From: Celeribacter litoreus
GTDB taxonomy: Bacteria > Pseudomonadota > Alphaproteobacteria > Rhodobacterales > Rhodobacteraceae
NCBI RefSeq assembly: GCF_020165855.1
Contig: NZ_JAIUFY010000005.1
Span: 310,001-374,000 of the forward strand
DNA length: 64,000 nucleotides
Direction: 5' to 3'
Below the pieces are notes generated by a model. That model searched no databases and was not told the origin of the DNA. It worked only from the letters and a program-made list of their open reading frames with translations. A program made the position numbers and the translations under genes. Shown piece after piece: positions 9,000 to 19,565 of this stretch. Position 1 is the stretch's first letter; each line of letters starts with the position of its first letter.

Positions 9000-10187
9000 A
9001 TGAGTTCCAACAGAGGCGTTGTCTACATGGGCCCCGGCAAAGTCGAGGTTCAGAACATTGCAGACCCGACCATGGCGGCCCCGAACGGGCGCAAGCTCGA
9101 TCACGCGGTCATCCTGAAAGTGGTCTCCACCAACATCTGTGGGTCTGACCAGCACATGGTCCGTGGCCGCACAACCGCGCCAGAGGGTCTCGTCCTTGGC
9201 CACGAGATCACTGGCGAAGTGATTGAAAAAGGCTCCGACGTCGAGATGCTGAATGTCGGCGACATCGTCTCCGTGCCGTTCAACGTCGCCTGTGGTCGCT
9301 GCCGCTGCTGTAAGGAGCAGGACACGGGCGTCTGTCTCACCGTGAACCCGGAACGTGCCGGTGGGGCCTATGGCTATGTTGACATGGGCGGCTGGGTCGG
9401 CGGTCAGGCGCGCTATGTCATGGTGCCCTACGCAGACTTCAACCTGCTGAAATTCCCGGACCGCGATCAGGCGCTTGAGAAGATTACCGACCTGACCATG
9501 TTGTCGGACATTCTGCCGACGGGCTTCCACGGGGCTGTGAAAGCGGGTGTTGGTGTTGGCTCCATCGTTTACGTCGCTGGTGCTGGCCCTGTTGGTCTCG
9601 CGGCAGCGGCCTCTGCACAGATTCTCGGCGCAGCCGTCGTGATGATCGGTGACTTCAATAAAGAGCGTTTGGATCATGCGGCGAAAATGGGTTTCGTGCC
9701 TGTCGATCTGTCCAAGAGCGACCGTCTTGGCGAAATGATCGCCGAGATCACTGGCAGCCCGGAAGTGGACGCCGCGATTGACGCCGTGGGCTTTGAGGCG
9801 CGTGGGCACGCAGGTGGCGAGCAACCGGCTATCGTTCTGAACCAGATGATGGAAATCACACGTCCCGCAGGCGACATCGGCATCCCCGGCCTCTACGTGA
9901 CCGAAGATCCGGGCGCTGTGGATGATGCTGCCAAAGTCGGAAGCCTGTCCCTCCGCTTCGGCCTCGGCTGGGCGAAAGCGCAGAGCTTCCACACCGGTCA
10001 GACCCCGGTTCTGAAGTACAACCGTCAACTCATGCAGGCGATCCTGCACGGCCGCCTCCCGATTGCGGACATTGTGAACGCGCAGGTGATCTCTCTCGAA
10101 GACGCCGCGCAAGGCTACGAAGCGTTCGATCACGGTGCCGCGAAGAAATTCGTGCTCGATCCGCACGGGATGCTCAAAGCGAGCTGA
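9000..10187 (+). CDS. fdhA: Glutathione-independent formaldehyde dehydrogenase
   Basis: Oxidises formaldehyde to formate with NAD in the cytoplasm. 395 aa, nearly the length of the Pseudomonas putida enzyme, and strikingly similar to it as remembered: VSTNICGSDQHMVRGRTT, GLVLGHEITGEVIEKG, VSVPFNVACGRCRCCKE. Catalytic zinc ligands are Cys47 and the His of GHE near residue 68; the structural-zinc cysteines sit in CGRCRCCKEQDTGVC. The NAD fold is AGAGPVGLAAAASAQ. The ATG at 9000 has GGGAGGAAAATC in front; 81 open codons upstream carry no homology. Formaldehyde is released when betaine is demethylated by GbcAB and by sarcosine oxidase without THF, which explains its place here. Confidence 0.96.
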   Translation: MSSNRGVVYMGPGKVEVQNIADPTMAAPNGRKLDHAVILKVVSTNICGSDQHMVRGRTTAPEGLVLGHEITGEVIEKGSDVEMLNVGDIVSVPFNVACGRCRCCKEQDTGVCLTVNPERAGGAYGYVDMGGWVGGQARYVMVPYADFNLLKFPDRDQALEKITDLTMLSDILPTGFHGAVKAGVGVGSIVYVAGAGPVGLAAAASAQILGAAVVMIGDFNKERLDHAAKMGFVPVDLSKSDRLGEMIAEITGSPEVDAAIDAVGFEARGHAGGEQPAIVLNQMMEITRPAGDIGIPGLYVTEDPGAVDDAAKVGSLSLRFGLGWAKAQSFHTGQTPVLKYNRQLMQAILHGRLPIADIVNAQVISLEDAAQGYEAFDHGAAKKFVLDPHGMLKAS

Positions 10188-10210
10188 TCTCACGATACGT
10201 GGCACAGAAA

Positions 10211-10236
10211 GGGCGGCCCCGAGGGCCGCCCTTTTT
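10211..10236. terminator. Bidirectional rho-independent terminator after fdhA
   Basis: GGGCGGCCC (10211-10219) pairs with GGGCCGCCC (10223-10231) around CGA and is followed by TTTTT. An A-run on the left side makes it usable also for the convergent minus-strand gene ending at 10239. Confidence 0.92.
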
Positions 10237-10238
10237 CA

Positions 10239-10694
10239 TCAGATCATTTCAATCCGCACCGGATACTCGCCCTTGTGCAACAGAGGCGTTACCGGGCCTT
10301 CGAGGCGCCCGAGCCGGATCAGGTCATTTCGGAAGGTGTAATCATCGTGGAACAACGCCAGATTGCCCCACCCGAGAAAGTAGCAGAGATCACCCGGCGC
10401 CTCGTCACTGAACGACTCAAATCCGCCCTCGTCGAGACGGCGGGGCAGGTGGACGATCTTCTCGTTGGTTGAAAAATCTTGAATCGTCAGCGCCACCGGC
10501 AGCATGGAAATCAGGTCCCGAGTGGTGGGGTTGTCCGTGAGGCGATAGATCACCTCTTGATCGTCAAATTGAACTCTCATCCGCATCACCTGCTGCGCAC
10601 GGGCGCGGGCAGGGATCAGTGCGGGGGTGAGCGTCGATGCGGCGGCAGAGGCGAGGAACCCTCTGCGGGACAGGAACGGCTTTTGGGGTGGCAT
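10239..10694 (-). CDS. Tat-exported cyclophilin-like fold protein
   Basis: 151 aa. The N-terminus has a twin-arginine signal (LSRRGFLASAAASTLTPALI, cleavage near residue 33 after RARA). The mature part, MRMRVQFDDQEVIYRLTDNP through LCYFLGWGNLALFHDDYTF, matches the cyclophilin-like domain family found in small bacterial proteins of unknown function: a short beta-barrel with the conserved pattern around DLCYFLGWGNLALF. No peptidyl-prolyl isomerase activity should be assumed. It is a single gene between two terminators, convergent to fdhA. Confidence 0.75.
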   Translation of the reverse strand: MPPQKPFLSRRGFLASAAASTLTPALIPARARAQQVMRMRVQFDDQEVIYRLTDNPTTRDLISMLPVALTIQDFSTNEKIVHLPRRLDEGGFESFSDEAPGDLCYFLGWGNLALFHDDYTFRNDLIRLGRLEGPVTPLLHKGEYPVRIEMI

Positions 10695-10761
10695 GAAATC
10701 TCCGGTGGCTGTTTCTATCCGATCTAGGTCCGTGTGGGGCGAGTTCTAGACTGGCCCAAAG

Positions 10762-10790
10762 AAAAACGCGCGGGGGATGGCCTCCGCGCG
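10762..10790 (-). terminator. Rho-independent terminator of the sox-glyA-sdaA transcript
   Basis: On the minus strand, CGCGCGG (10790-10784) pairs with CCGCGCG (10773-10767) and is followed by a five-T run (10766-10762). It lies 23 bases after the sdaA stop. Confidence 0.88.
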
Positions 10791-10812
10791 CTTCTGTAGT
10801 TTGGTGGGGCCT

Positions 10813-12222
10813 TTAGCACTCCGGCAGGTTCACCGCGATGCCACCGGTCGACGTCTCTTTGTATTTGAGATTCATGTCGCGCCCTGTCTCCAGCATCACT
10901 TGGATGCAGTTGTCGAGCGGCATGAAGTGTGTCCCGTCGCCGCGTAGCGAAAGTGACGCGGCAGACACCGCCTTGATCGCGCCGAGGGCGTTGCGTTCGA
11001 TGCAGGGCACCTGAACGAGGCCCGCAGCCGGATCGCAGGTCATGCCAAGGTGGTGTTCAAGCGCGATCTCGGCAGCGTTTTCGATCTGTTCGTTTGTGCC
11101 CCCCAGAACCGCACACAGACCCGCAGCCGCCATTGCAGCAGCAGAACCGACTTCGCCCTGACAGCCAACTTCGGCTCCGGAGATCGAGGCGTTGTGCTTG
11201 ATCAAACCGCCGATGGCCGCCGACACCAAAAGAAAGTCGCGTAGCTTGGTCGAGGACGCGCCCATGCAATGGTTCAGGTAATACCGCATAACCGCAGGAA
11301 CCACGCCCGCTGCACCATTGGTCGGAGAGGTAACGACACGCCCACCAGCTGCGTTTTCCTCGTTCACAGCCATCGCATAAACGCTCATCCAGTCGTTCGC
11401 GACGTGCGGGGCGGAGGTGTTCAGTCCGCGCTCGGCTTGGAGCTGTTCATGAATGCCCTTGGCGCGTCGCTTGACCTTGAGGCCGCCGGGCAGGATGCCT
11501 TCTTGGGTGAGGCCACGATCAATGGAGCTGTTCATCGCATCGATGATCCGGTCGAGCTTGGCCTCCAACTCTGCGCCGTGCACTTTGCGCTCGTTGGCGC
11601 GTTTCATTTCGGCAATCGACTTGCCGGAGGAGAGCCCCATTTCAAGCATCTCTTTCGCGGTACCGAACGGGTAGGGGTAGGCCAGAGCCGCTTTCTCGTC
11701 GTGCAGGCTCAGGGTTTCGTTTTCCTGTGCTGCAAGCTCTTCGGCAGTGACGACGAAACCGCCGCCGATCGAATAGAAGGTGCGTGTCTGATACAGATTC
11801 CCGGCCTCATCGAAAGCCTTCATGATCAAACCGTTCGGGTGTCCTTCGAGCGCAGGACCGTAGTCGAACACGATGTCTTTTTCCGGATCGAAATCGAGCG
11901 TGCCGATCCCGTCGACATCAACGGTTTTCTTTTCCCGAACCTCGGCCTCGATCTCTTCGATCCTGTCCGGATCAAGGGTGTCCGGCGTGTATCCGCACAG
12001 GCCAAGCAGGACGGCACGGTCTGTGGCGTGCCCTTTGCCGGTAAACGCGAGAGAGCCGTGAAGGCTCGCGCCCAGACGCGCAAGTTTTCCGGACCCCGGA
12101 ATGTTGAAGTTCCTGTCGTGGAGCTCATCAAGGAAACGAGCCGCCGCGACCATCGGGCCAACTGTGTGAGAGGAGGAGGGCCCAATGCCGATTTTGAAGA
12201 CGTCGAAGACGGACAAGAACAT
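10813..12222 (-). CDS. sdaA: L-serine ammonia-lyase (iron-sulfur type)
   Basis: Deaminates L-serine to pyruvate and ammonia using a [4Fe-4S] cluster. 469 aa, the usual single-chain length (beta domain then alpha domain). The start [20 protein letters not shown] is the family hallmark. Cluster cysteines are expected in [32 protein letters not shown] and the final region (a Cys is the last residue). It lies 114 bases after glyA, on the same strand. With sarcosine oxidase and GlyA it completes methyl groups plus glycine to serine to pyruvate. Confidence 0.96.
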   Translation of the reverse strand: MFLSVFDVFKIGIGPSSSHTVGPMVAAARFLDELHDRNFNIPGSGKLARLGASLHGSLAFTGKGHATDRAVLLGLCGYTPDTLDPDRIEEIEAEVREKKTVDVDGIGTLDFDPEKDIVFDYGPALEGHPNGLIMKAFDEAGNLYQTRTFYSIGGGFVVTAEELAAQENETLSLHDEKAALAYPYPFGTAKEMLEMGLSSGKSIAEMKRANERKVHGAELEAKLDRIIDAMNSSIDRGLTQEGILPGGLKVKRRAKGIHEQLQAERGLNTSAPHVANDWMSVYAMAVNEENAAGGRVVTSPTNGAAGVVPAVMRYYLNHCMGASSTKLRDFLLVSAAIGGLIKHNASISGAEVGCQGEVGSAAAMAAAGLCAVLGGTNEQIENAAEIALEHHLGMTCDPAAGLVQVPCIERNALGAIKAVSAASLSLRGDGTHFMPLDNCIQVMLETGRDMNLKYKETSTGGIAVNLPEC

Positions 12223-12336
12223 GGCGAAGCCTTTCGCAAAACGGGGCCCGCGCAGGAAACGACAGGCCCCTTAAGTCAATCAGAGATCGACCCGGTTTCG
12301 TATGTGCGGCACCCCCAAAGAGATGCCGCGACAAGA

Positions 12337-13605
<1,269 letters not shown>

Positions 13606-13623
13606 GCGGATGATCCTTCAGGT

Positions 13624-14178
13624 TCAGGCGAGTTCGGCCGCGAGTTCTTTCGCGCCGGTCTCAAGGGTTGTGGCAAGGAAGGGGGCGAAGCTGTTCCAGA
13701 CATCCATGCGGAAGCTGGTCTCGGCATCGCGCCAAAGAACGACGGTTGCACCGTCAAAGAGGGTGCGGCGGGCTTCGCCGACCTTGATGCTGGCGATGTC
13801 ACGCGGAGTTGCGATGCTCAGCAGATCGACCGCCTGCGGACCTTCAATCGTGAAGGTCACTTCGCGTCCGGTGACTTCGGTCATCGAATGCGGCAGGGAC
13901 GGGTAGAGGGCAGCGAGCGCGTCCTCTACCTTTTCGATCTGGTTGAGAGACACCAACAGGGTCCACTCGTCCGGGCCGAGGCAGGCGACTTCGATGCCAT
14001 CTGCCTTTGCGCAGGTGCCGATCTTGGTCGGAAGCGCAACGCCGATGGCATTGCCAACTGCCGCGAGATCACCACGAGCGCGCAGAGAGATGCGCCCGAT
14101 GAGTTGCGAGACGGCCACTCGGGCAGCAGCGGTGTCCACCACGACCGAGGGGGCCAGAGAAGAGATATGCTTAGACAT
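13624..14178 (-). CDS. soxG: Sarcosine oxidase gamma subunit
   Basis: Small subunit of the heterotetrameric sarcosine oxidase, 184 aa. It begins MSKHISSLAPSVVVDTAAAR and contains the GcvT-like fragment pattern (LGPDEWTLLVS, then IEGPQAVDLLSIATPRDIAS and FRMDVWNSFAPFL) usual for SoxG. It is 13 bases downstream of soxA. Confidence 0.93.
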   Translation of the reverse strand: MSKHISSLAPSVVVDTAAARVAVSQLIGRISLRARGDLAAVGNAIGVALPTKIGTCAKADGIEVACLGPDEWTLLVSLNQIEKVEDALAALYPSLPHSMTEVTGREVTFTIEGPQAVDLLSIATPRDIASIKVGEARRTLFDGATVVLWRDAETSFRMDVWNSFAPFLATTLETGAKELAAELA

Positions 14179-14191
14179 GTCTGACCTCCAA

Positions 14192-17185
14192 TCAGATTTT
14201 CAGGCGGCTGTTTTCAGGATCGAAGAACACGGTCCCGGTGATTTTTGCGGCGATGGTCCGGTCAGGCATCGGGATGTAGACGGTTTCGCCCATCTTCGAG
14301 TGACCACCTTCAACAAGAGCCAGAGCGATCGGGCGACCGGTCGTGCCTTGGTTGTAGGAAGAGGTCACGTGGCCCACCATCTTCATAGGAATCGGCTGCT
14401 TCGGATCAAAGACGATCTGAGCCCCTTCTTCGAGCCAGGAGTTGTCTTCGGTCAGAAGGCCAACGAGCTGTTTGCGGTTCGGAGCCACGAGGTCCGGACG
14501 TGCAAGGCCGCGCATACCCACGAAGTCGGCTTTCTTCTTGCCAACGGCCCAGTCCATCCCTGCGTCCGCCGGGGTAACGGTGCCGTCGGTGTCCTGACCG
14601 ACGATGATGTAGCCTTTCTCGGCGCGAAGAACGTGCATGGTCTCGGTGCCGTAGGGGGTGATGTCGTATTGCTGACCCGCCTCCCACAGTTTTTCCCAAA
14701 GATCGCGACCATAAGGTGCGGGCACGTTGACCTCGAAGCCGATCTCACCGGTGAAGCTCACGCGCCACAGACGGGCAGGGTAGCCAGCCACGGTGCAGTT
14801 CACGCAGGACATGTGCGGGAAGGCTTCTTCGGTCAGCTCGATACCTTCGACGAAGGGGGCGAGCAGCTTGGCAGCATTCGGACCGTTCAGGGCGACGGTG
14901 GACCATTGCTCCGTGGTGGAGGTGAGCCAGACGTTGAGGTCGGGCCATTCCGTTTGGAGGTAGTCTTCCATCATGTTGAGGACACGTGCCGCGCCACCAG
15001 TTGTGGTGGTGACGTGGAAACGATCCTCTTCAACGCGCGCAATAACACCGTCGTCGCGGATGAACCCGTCATCGCCCAGAAGCAGACCGTAGCGGCATTT
15101 GCCCGGCGCCAGTTTCAGGAACGGGTTGGTATACATGCGGTTGATGAACTCGGCGGCATCGGGGCCGACGACTTCGATTTTGCCGAGGGTAGATGCGTCA
15201 AAGATACCAACGGATGCACGGGTCGCTGCGCATTCGCGCGTCACGGCCTGATCCATGGTTTCGCCCGCTTTCGGGAAGTAACGCGCACGGCGCCACTGGC
15301 CGACAGGTTCGTACACTGCGCCATGCTCTTCGGCCCAAGCGTCGATCTGTGTCTTGCGGACGACTTCGAAGTGCTCGCCGCGGTGATAGCCCGCGAACGC
15401 ACCGAAGGTGGTCGGCGTGTAAGGCGGACGGAAGGTTGTGAGACCCACCTGCGGTTGCTTTTTGCCCAGAGCGTCAGCAGCAATGTTCAGGCCGTTGATG
15501 TTGGACATCTTGCCCTGATCGGTTGCCATGCCGTTCGTGGTGTAGCGTTTAACGTGCTCGATGGAGCGCATGCCCTCGCGAACAGCGAGACGCAGGTCTT
15601 TTGCGGTCACGTCGTTCTGGAAGTCGACAAAAGCTTTCGCTTTGCCCGGGCTGCGGTCGGTCGGCAGTTCGCGCATCATCACGCCGGAGCCAGTGCGGTC
15701 GTCTTCGACGCTGTATTCGGACGCAGAGGAGCCGATGCCGAGTTTGGCGAGCGCTTCGCCAACGCGGGCGGCACCGTCACGCAGTGCGGCTTCCACACCC
15801 CAAAGGCCACGGGAGGCCCCGGTGATCACGCAGTCTTCCGGCGTGTCTTTCGGGAGGAACGTGGTGAGATCGTCGTCCCAGGTCAGGCTGCCCTTGGTGT
15901 GTGAGAAAAGGTGCAGGGACGGGGTCCAACCACCGGACATCAGGAGCGCATCACATTTGATCCACTGACCTGCGCCGACATTGGTGCCGCCGGAAACCGG
16001 GTTCACGCGGACGTTGTTGACGCGCAGACGGCCACCAGTTGCAGTGACGGTGTGCGACAGTTTCACCGGAATGCCACGGGCGCGGGCTTCGTCCTGAAGG
16101 TCTTGGCGGACTTGCGCACGGGTGTCGATGATGGCCTGAACAAAGGCACCGGCATCTTGCAGGTCGAATGCAGCATACCAAGCGCTGTCATGCGAGGTGA
16201 CAACGGCAGGGGTGTTACCGACCTTGACGCCATAGCGGTTCAGGAAGGTCTGGGCAGAACCGGCGAGCATGACGCCCGGACGGTCGTTGCCGTGGAAGAC
16301 CATTGGTTTTTCCAGAGCACCTTGAGCCAGAACAACCTGTTTCGCACGCACGCGCCACATACGCTCCCGCGGCGTGTCTTCAGGCAGAGTCGGCAGGTGG
16401 TCGGTCAGCTTTTCGACCAGCGCGATCAGGTTCTCATGGTAGTAACCGATCGCGGTCGTGCGGGTCATCAGCTTGACGCCAGCGGCCTGCAGCGCAGCCA
16501 GCTCGTCTTCGAGCCAATTCCAAGCGGCTTTGCCGTTGATCTTGGACTGGGGCTCGGACAGCAGCGTGCCACCCATTTCCGGGTTCTCGTCGACGAGAAT
16601 GACGGAGAGGCCTTTGCCGGCAGCTTCACGCGCAGCGGCGATACCGGCAGGGCCAGCACCGACGATCAGCAGATCGCAGTAAGAGTAACGCGACGCGTAG
16701 GTATCCGGATCTTCTTCGGTCGGAGACACGCCCAGACCGGCAGCCGCACGGATGAACGGCTCATAGACTTTGTCCCAGAAGGAACGCGGCCACATGAAGG
16801 TTTTGTAGTAGAAACCAGCCGAGAACATCATGTAGGCGGCGTCGTTGACGGCACCGACGTCCCATTTCAGGCTCGGGAATTTGTTCTGGGACGTCGTTTC
16901 GAGACCTTCCCAGATTTCCTGAACGGTGGCGCGGGTGTTCGGTTCGAACCGACCCGGTCCACGACGCGTACCGATGAGTGCGTTCGGCTCTTCGGAACCG
17001 GCAGCTATTGCACCACGCGGACGGTGGTATTTGAACGAACGGCCCATGAGGTGTACGCCGTGCGCCAGCAGAGCGGAGGCAACGGTGTCGCCTTTCAGGC
17101 CGGTGTAGGGCTTGCCATCAAAGGTGAAAACGACGGGTTTCGAGGAATCGACACGCCCGCGTCCGCGAAGACGATACTTGCTCAT
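14192..17185 (-). CDS. soxA: Sarcosine oxidase alpha subunit
   Basis: Large subunit, 997 aa. The N-terminal third has the ferredoxin-like opening (VVFTFDGKPYTGLKGDTVAS, then FKYHRPRGAIAAGSEEPNAL) and a dinucleotide site VGAGPAGIAAAREAAG near residue 175. The C-terminal half (from about residue 610) is a GcvT/dimethylglycine-dehydrogenase-type folate domain, including VEVNVPAPYG-like FEVNVPAPYGRDLW and VLRAEKGYIIVGQDTDGT. The reaction is sarcosine + THF + O2 to glycine + 5,10-methylene-THF + H2O2. Its start overlaps the soxD stop by ATGA (17182-17185). Confidence 0.97.
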   Translation of the reverse strand: MSKYRLRGRGRVDSSKPVVFTFDGKPYTGLKGDTVASALLAHGVHLMGRSFKYHRPRGAIAAGSEEPNALIGTRRGPGRFEPNTRATVQEIWEGLETTSQNKFPSLKWDVGAVNDAAYMMFSAGFYYKTFMWPRSFWDKVYEPFIRAAAGLGVSPTEEDPDTYASRYSYCDLLIVGAGPAGIAAAREAAGKGLSVILVDENPEMGGTLLSEPQSKINGKAAWNWLEDELAALQAAGVKLMTRTTAIGYYHENLIALVEKLTDHLPTLPEDTPRERMWRVRAKQVVLAQGALEKPMVFHGNDRPGVMLAGSAQTFLNRYGVKVGNTPAVVTSHDSAWYAAFDLQDAGAFVQAIIDTRAQVRQDLQDEARARGIPVKLSHTVTATGGRLRVNNVRVNPVSGGTNVGAGQWIKCDALLMSGGWTPSLHLFSHTKGSLTWDDDLTTFLPKDTPEDCVITGASRGLWGVEAALRDGAARVGEALAKLGIGSSASEYSVEDDRTGSGVMMRELPTDRSPGKAKAFVDFQNDVTAKDLRLAVREGMRSIEHVKRYTTNGMATDQGKMSNINGLNIAADALGKKQPQVGLTTFRPPYTPTTFGAFAGYHRGEHFEVVRKTQIDAWAEEHGAVYEPVGQWRRARYFPKAGETMDQAVTRECAATRASVGIFDASTLGKIEVVGPDAAEFINRMYTNPFLKLAPGKCRYGLLLGDDGFIRDDGVIARVEEDRFHVTTTTGGAARVLNMMEDYLQTEWPDLNVWLTSTTEQWSTVALNGPNAAKLLAPFVEGIELTEEAFPHMSCVNCTVAGYPARLWRVSFTGEIGFEVNVPAPYGRDLWEKLWEAGQQYDITPYGTETMHVLRAEKGYIIVGQDTDGTVTPADAGMDWAVGKKKADFVGMRGLARPDLVAPNRKQLVGLLTEDNSWLEEGAQIVFDPKQPIPMKMVGHVTSSYNQGTTGRPIALALVEGGHSKMGETVYIPMPDRTIAAKITGTVFFDPENSRLKI

Positions 17186-17484
17186 TTATCTTCCTCCAGA
17201 AGCGTTGCGAGATCCGGGCGCGGTTCGCCGGCTTTGTAGGTGATGTAGAAACGGTCGGTGATGGTGTTCCGCACCGCGTTAAAGAAACGGCCGCAGCCGT
17301 GCAGGTGTCGCCAGCGTTCGAAGTGCGGACCTTTGACGTTTTCGCGAAGGAACAGGAACTCTGCCCATTGTTCGTCGCTTTGCTCCGAAGGGCTCAGCGG
17401 ACGTTCAATGTGGGCTTCGCCCGCATAGGCGAATTCCAGTTCGGGAAGCGTTTCGCCGCAATAAGGACAATGAATCTGGATCAT
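17182..17484 (-). CDS. soxD: Sarcosine oxidase delta subunit
   Basis: 100 aa zinc-binding subunit. HCPYCGETLPE at the N-terminus and HLHGCGRFFNAVRNTITD near residue 60 supply the Cys/Cys/His/Cys ligands. It overlaps soxA by 4 bases and follows soxB by 13 bases, giving translational coupling in the operon. Confidence 0.96.
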   Translation of the reverse strand: MIQIHCPYCGETLPELEFAYAGEAHIERPLSPSEQSDEQWAEFLFLRENVKGPHFERWRHLHGCGRFFNAVRNTITDRFYITYKAGEPRPDLATLLEEDK

Positions 17485-17497
17485 GTCTGGTTACTCC

Positions 17498-18751
17498 TTA
17501 GTGGGCCACAGCGGCGGCGGCGGCTTCGTCGATCAGGCGACCCGTGCGGAAACGGTCCAGCGTGAACGGTGCGTTGATCGGGTGCGGTTCGTCTTTTGCA
17601 ACGGTCCAGGCCAGCGTGTGTGCTGCGCCCGGCGTGGCTTTGAACCCGCCCGTGCCCCAGCCTGCGTTGACGTAGAGGTTCTGGACAGGGGTCTTGCCGA
17701 CGATCGGCGAACGGTCGGGTGTGTTGTCTGTAATCCCGCCCCACTTGCGCAGCATGCGCATACGGTTGAAGATCGGGAACACTTCGGAGATCGCTGCGAC
17801 TGTGTGCTCAATGAGCGGCAGGCCGCCACGTTGGGAGTAGGAGACGTACTGGTCAGTACCGGAGCCGATCACGAGCTCGCCTTTGTCGGACTGCGAACAG
17901 TACGCGTGCACAGCGTTCGACATCACGACGCAGGGGAAGATCGGCTTCACCGGCTCGGACACAAGTGCCTGAAGCGGCATGGATTCGAGCGGCAGACGCA
18001 CGTCGGCAGTCGACATGACCATCGAGTTGTGGCCGGAGGCGGACACGGCGACTTTCTTGGCTTTGATGAAGCCTTTTTCGGTTTCAACACCAGCCACAGA
18101 ACCATCCGGGTGACGACGGATCGCGGTCACGGCGCAGTTCTGGATGATGTCCACACCGCGCTCGGCTGCACCACGGGCATAGCCCCAGGCCACGGCATCG
18201 TGACGTGCGGTTCCGGCGCGTTCCTGAAGCGCACCACCCAAGACAGGGTAGCGAGCGTCTTTGGCGATGTTCACCGGCGGACAGAATTCTTTGCACTCTT
18301 CCGAGGTGAGCCAGCGGTTGTCGACGCCGTTCAGACGGTTCGCGTGAACGTGGCGCTTGAAGCTCTGAACGTCGTGCACGGTGTGCGCGAGCATGAGAAC
18401 GCCGCGGTTGGAATACATGACGTTGTAGTTCAGCTCCTGGCTGAGACCTTGCCACAGATCGACCGCGTGATCGAACATCCGCGCGGATTCGTCGTAGAGG
18501 TAGTTCGACCGGATGATCGTGGTGTTACGACCGGTGTTGCCGCCGCCGAGCCAGCCTTTGTCGATCACGGCGACATTGGTGATGCCGTGCTCTTTGGCGA
18601 GGTAATATGCGGCGCCAAGCCCATGGCCGCCAGCGCCGACGATGACAACGTCATATTCGGCTTTCGGCTGGCTCTCCGGCCATTGCTCGGTCCAGTTTTT
18701 GTGCCCGGACAGGGCGTTTTTAACAAGGTTCAGTGCGTTGAAGCGAGTCAT
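17498..18751 (-). CDS. soxB: Sarcosine oxidase beta subunit
   Basis: 417 aa flavoprotein subunit (non-covalent FAD and covalent FMN in the characterised enzymes). The Rossmann motif is [20 protein letters not shown] near residue 35; [20 protein letters not shown] follows, and the C-terminus has [20 protein letters not shown]. The start at 18751 ([20 protein letters not shown]) matches SoxB openings and is preceded by AGAGAAAG; an open 57-codon extension upstream is not homologous. It is the first gene of soxB-soxD-soxA-soxG-glyA-sdaA. Confidence 0.97.
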   Translation of the reverse strand: MTRFNALNLVKNALSGHKNWTEQWPESQPKAEYDVVIVGAGGHGLGAAYYLAKEHGITNVAVIDKGWLGGGNTGRNTTIIRSNYLYDESARMFDHAVDLWQGLSQELNYNVMYSNRGVLMLAHTVHDVQSFKRHVHANRLNGVDNRWLTSEECKEFCPPVNIAKDARYPVLGGALQERAGTARHDAVAWGYARGAAERGVDIIQNCAVTAIRRHPDGSVAGVETEKGFIKAKKVAVSASGHNSMVMSTADVRLPLESMPLQALVSEPVKPIFPCVVMSNAVHAYCSQSDKGELVIGSGTDQYVSYSQRGGLPLIEHTVAAISEVFPIFNRMRMLRKWGGITDNTPDRSPIVGKTPVQNLYVNAGWGTGGFKATPGAAHTLAWTVAKDEPHPINAPFTLDRFRTGRLIDEAAAAAVAH

Positions 18752-19100
18752 CGTGCAGCTTTCTCTGTGAGAGAAGGGATGGGGAGATGATCGCGTCTGT
18801 ACACTACGATTAATCGGACGATTGCGTCGTGGGTTGTGAAGTTTTGCGTCATCGTTACGTTTTTGTTGTATTGGGTCGGAAAACTGGTCGCCTTGGCGCC
18901 CAGCGGTCTTCATTCTGGGCATTCTTTGTGCGTGAAATGGCCCAGTTTGCTTGGTTTTTGCCTAGTTTTTGGTCCGCCGCGCGTCCTGTCGGATTTTTCG
19001 TCAATCGGAGCAACGGAATCGCCGCTCGGGATGACTTTCATCACGAATGGCGTGTTTCGCAGGTGCCGCATTTGTCCTGTTGCAGGTGCAGCATTTTTGC
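18752..19100. promoter_or_regulatory. Promoter region of the sarcosine oxidase operon
   Basis: About 350 bases between soxB and the folB-like gene, both on the minus strand. I see no gene here. The part next to soxB must contain the operon promoter and probably the binding site of the local AraC-type activator. No strong symmetrical operator was found by eye. Confidence 0.5.
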
Positions 19101-19463
19101 TTAGCGCTGTCGCAGGATTTCGATGCCGACGTGATCCAACGTCGCCTGAATCGGTGCGGATGGCTTGCGAACCGTCACGCGCACGCTTCGGATCGCAGAG
19201 AACTGTTCGAGAATGTTTTGGGCAATCCGCTCGCCGAGCGTCTCGATCAGATCGTATGGCCCACTCTCACAGGTATTTTGCGCCAGCTTACAGAGGGCAT
19301 CGTAACACACGGTCAGCCCGTAGTCATCTGCCTGCCCAGCTGGGGCGAGGTCGATCTCGCAGGAGAGGTCGATATAAAATCTCTGACCGAGACGTTTCTC
19401 TTCCGGCATGACGCCATGAAAGCCGTAGAGACAAAGATTGCTGATGAAGATGCGGTCGGCCAT
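19101..19463 (-). CDS. folB: Dihydroneopterin aldolase-like protein (FolB family)
   Basis: 120 aa, standard FolB length. The start at 19463 (MADRIFISNLCLYGFHGVMP) has GAGGT in front. Family marks: YGFHGVMPEEKRLGQRFYID with the conserved glycine-phenylalanine-histidine-glycine and glutamate, then YDLIETLGERIAQNIL with the catalytic-region glutamate, and RVTVRKPSAPI with the conserved lysine-proline. FolB makes the hydroxymethyl-dihydropterin precursor of folate. It lies between the sox operon and a betaine carrier, so a role in THF supply for sarcosine oxidation is attractive but inferred. A second, housekeeping folB would normally sit with folK/folP. Confidence 0.88.
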   Translation of the reverse strand: MADRIFISNLCLYGFHGVMPEEKRLGQRFYIDLSCEIDLAPAGQADDYGLTVCYDALCKLAQNTCESGPYDLIETLGERIAQNILEQFSAIRSVRVTVRKPSAPIQATLDHVGIEILRQR

Positions 19464-19496
19464 GGGGACCTCATGTGCAGACTGTGGAGGAGGAGC

Positions 19497-19534
19497 GAAT
19501 AAAAGAGCCGCCAGACGACAAGTCATCTGGCGGC
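19497..19534 (-). terminator. Rho-independent terminator of the BCCT transporter gene
   Basis: On the minus strand, GCCGCCAGA (19534-19526) and TCTGGCGGC (19515-19507) form a perfect 9-bp stem around ten bases, followed by CTCTTTTATT. It lies 32 bases after the carrier stop and before the folB-like gene. Confidence 0.8.
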
Positions 19535-19565
19535 GCAAGGGAAGGGCTGGGACCGCCCTCGGAAG

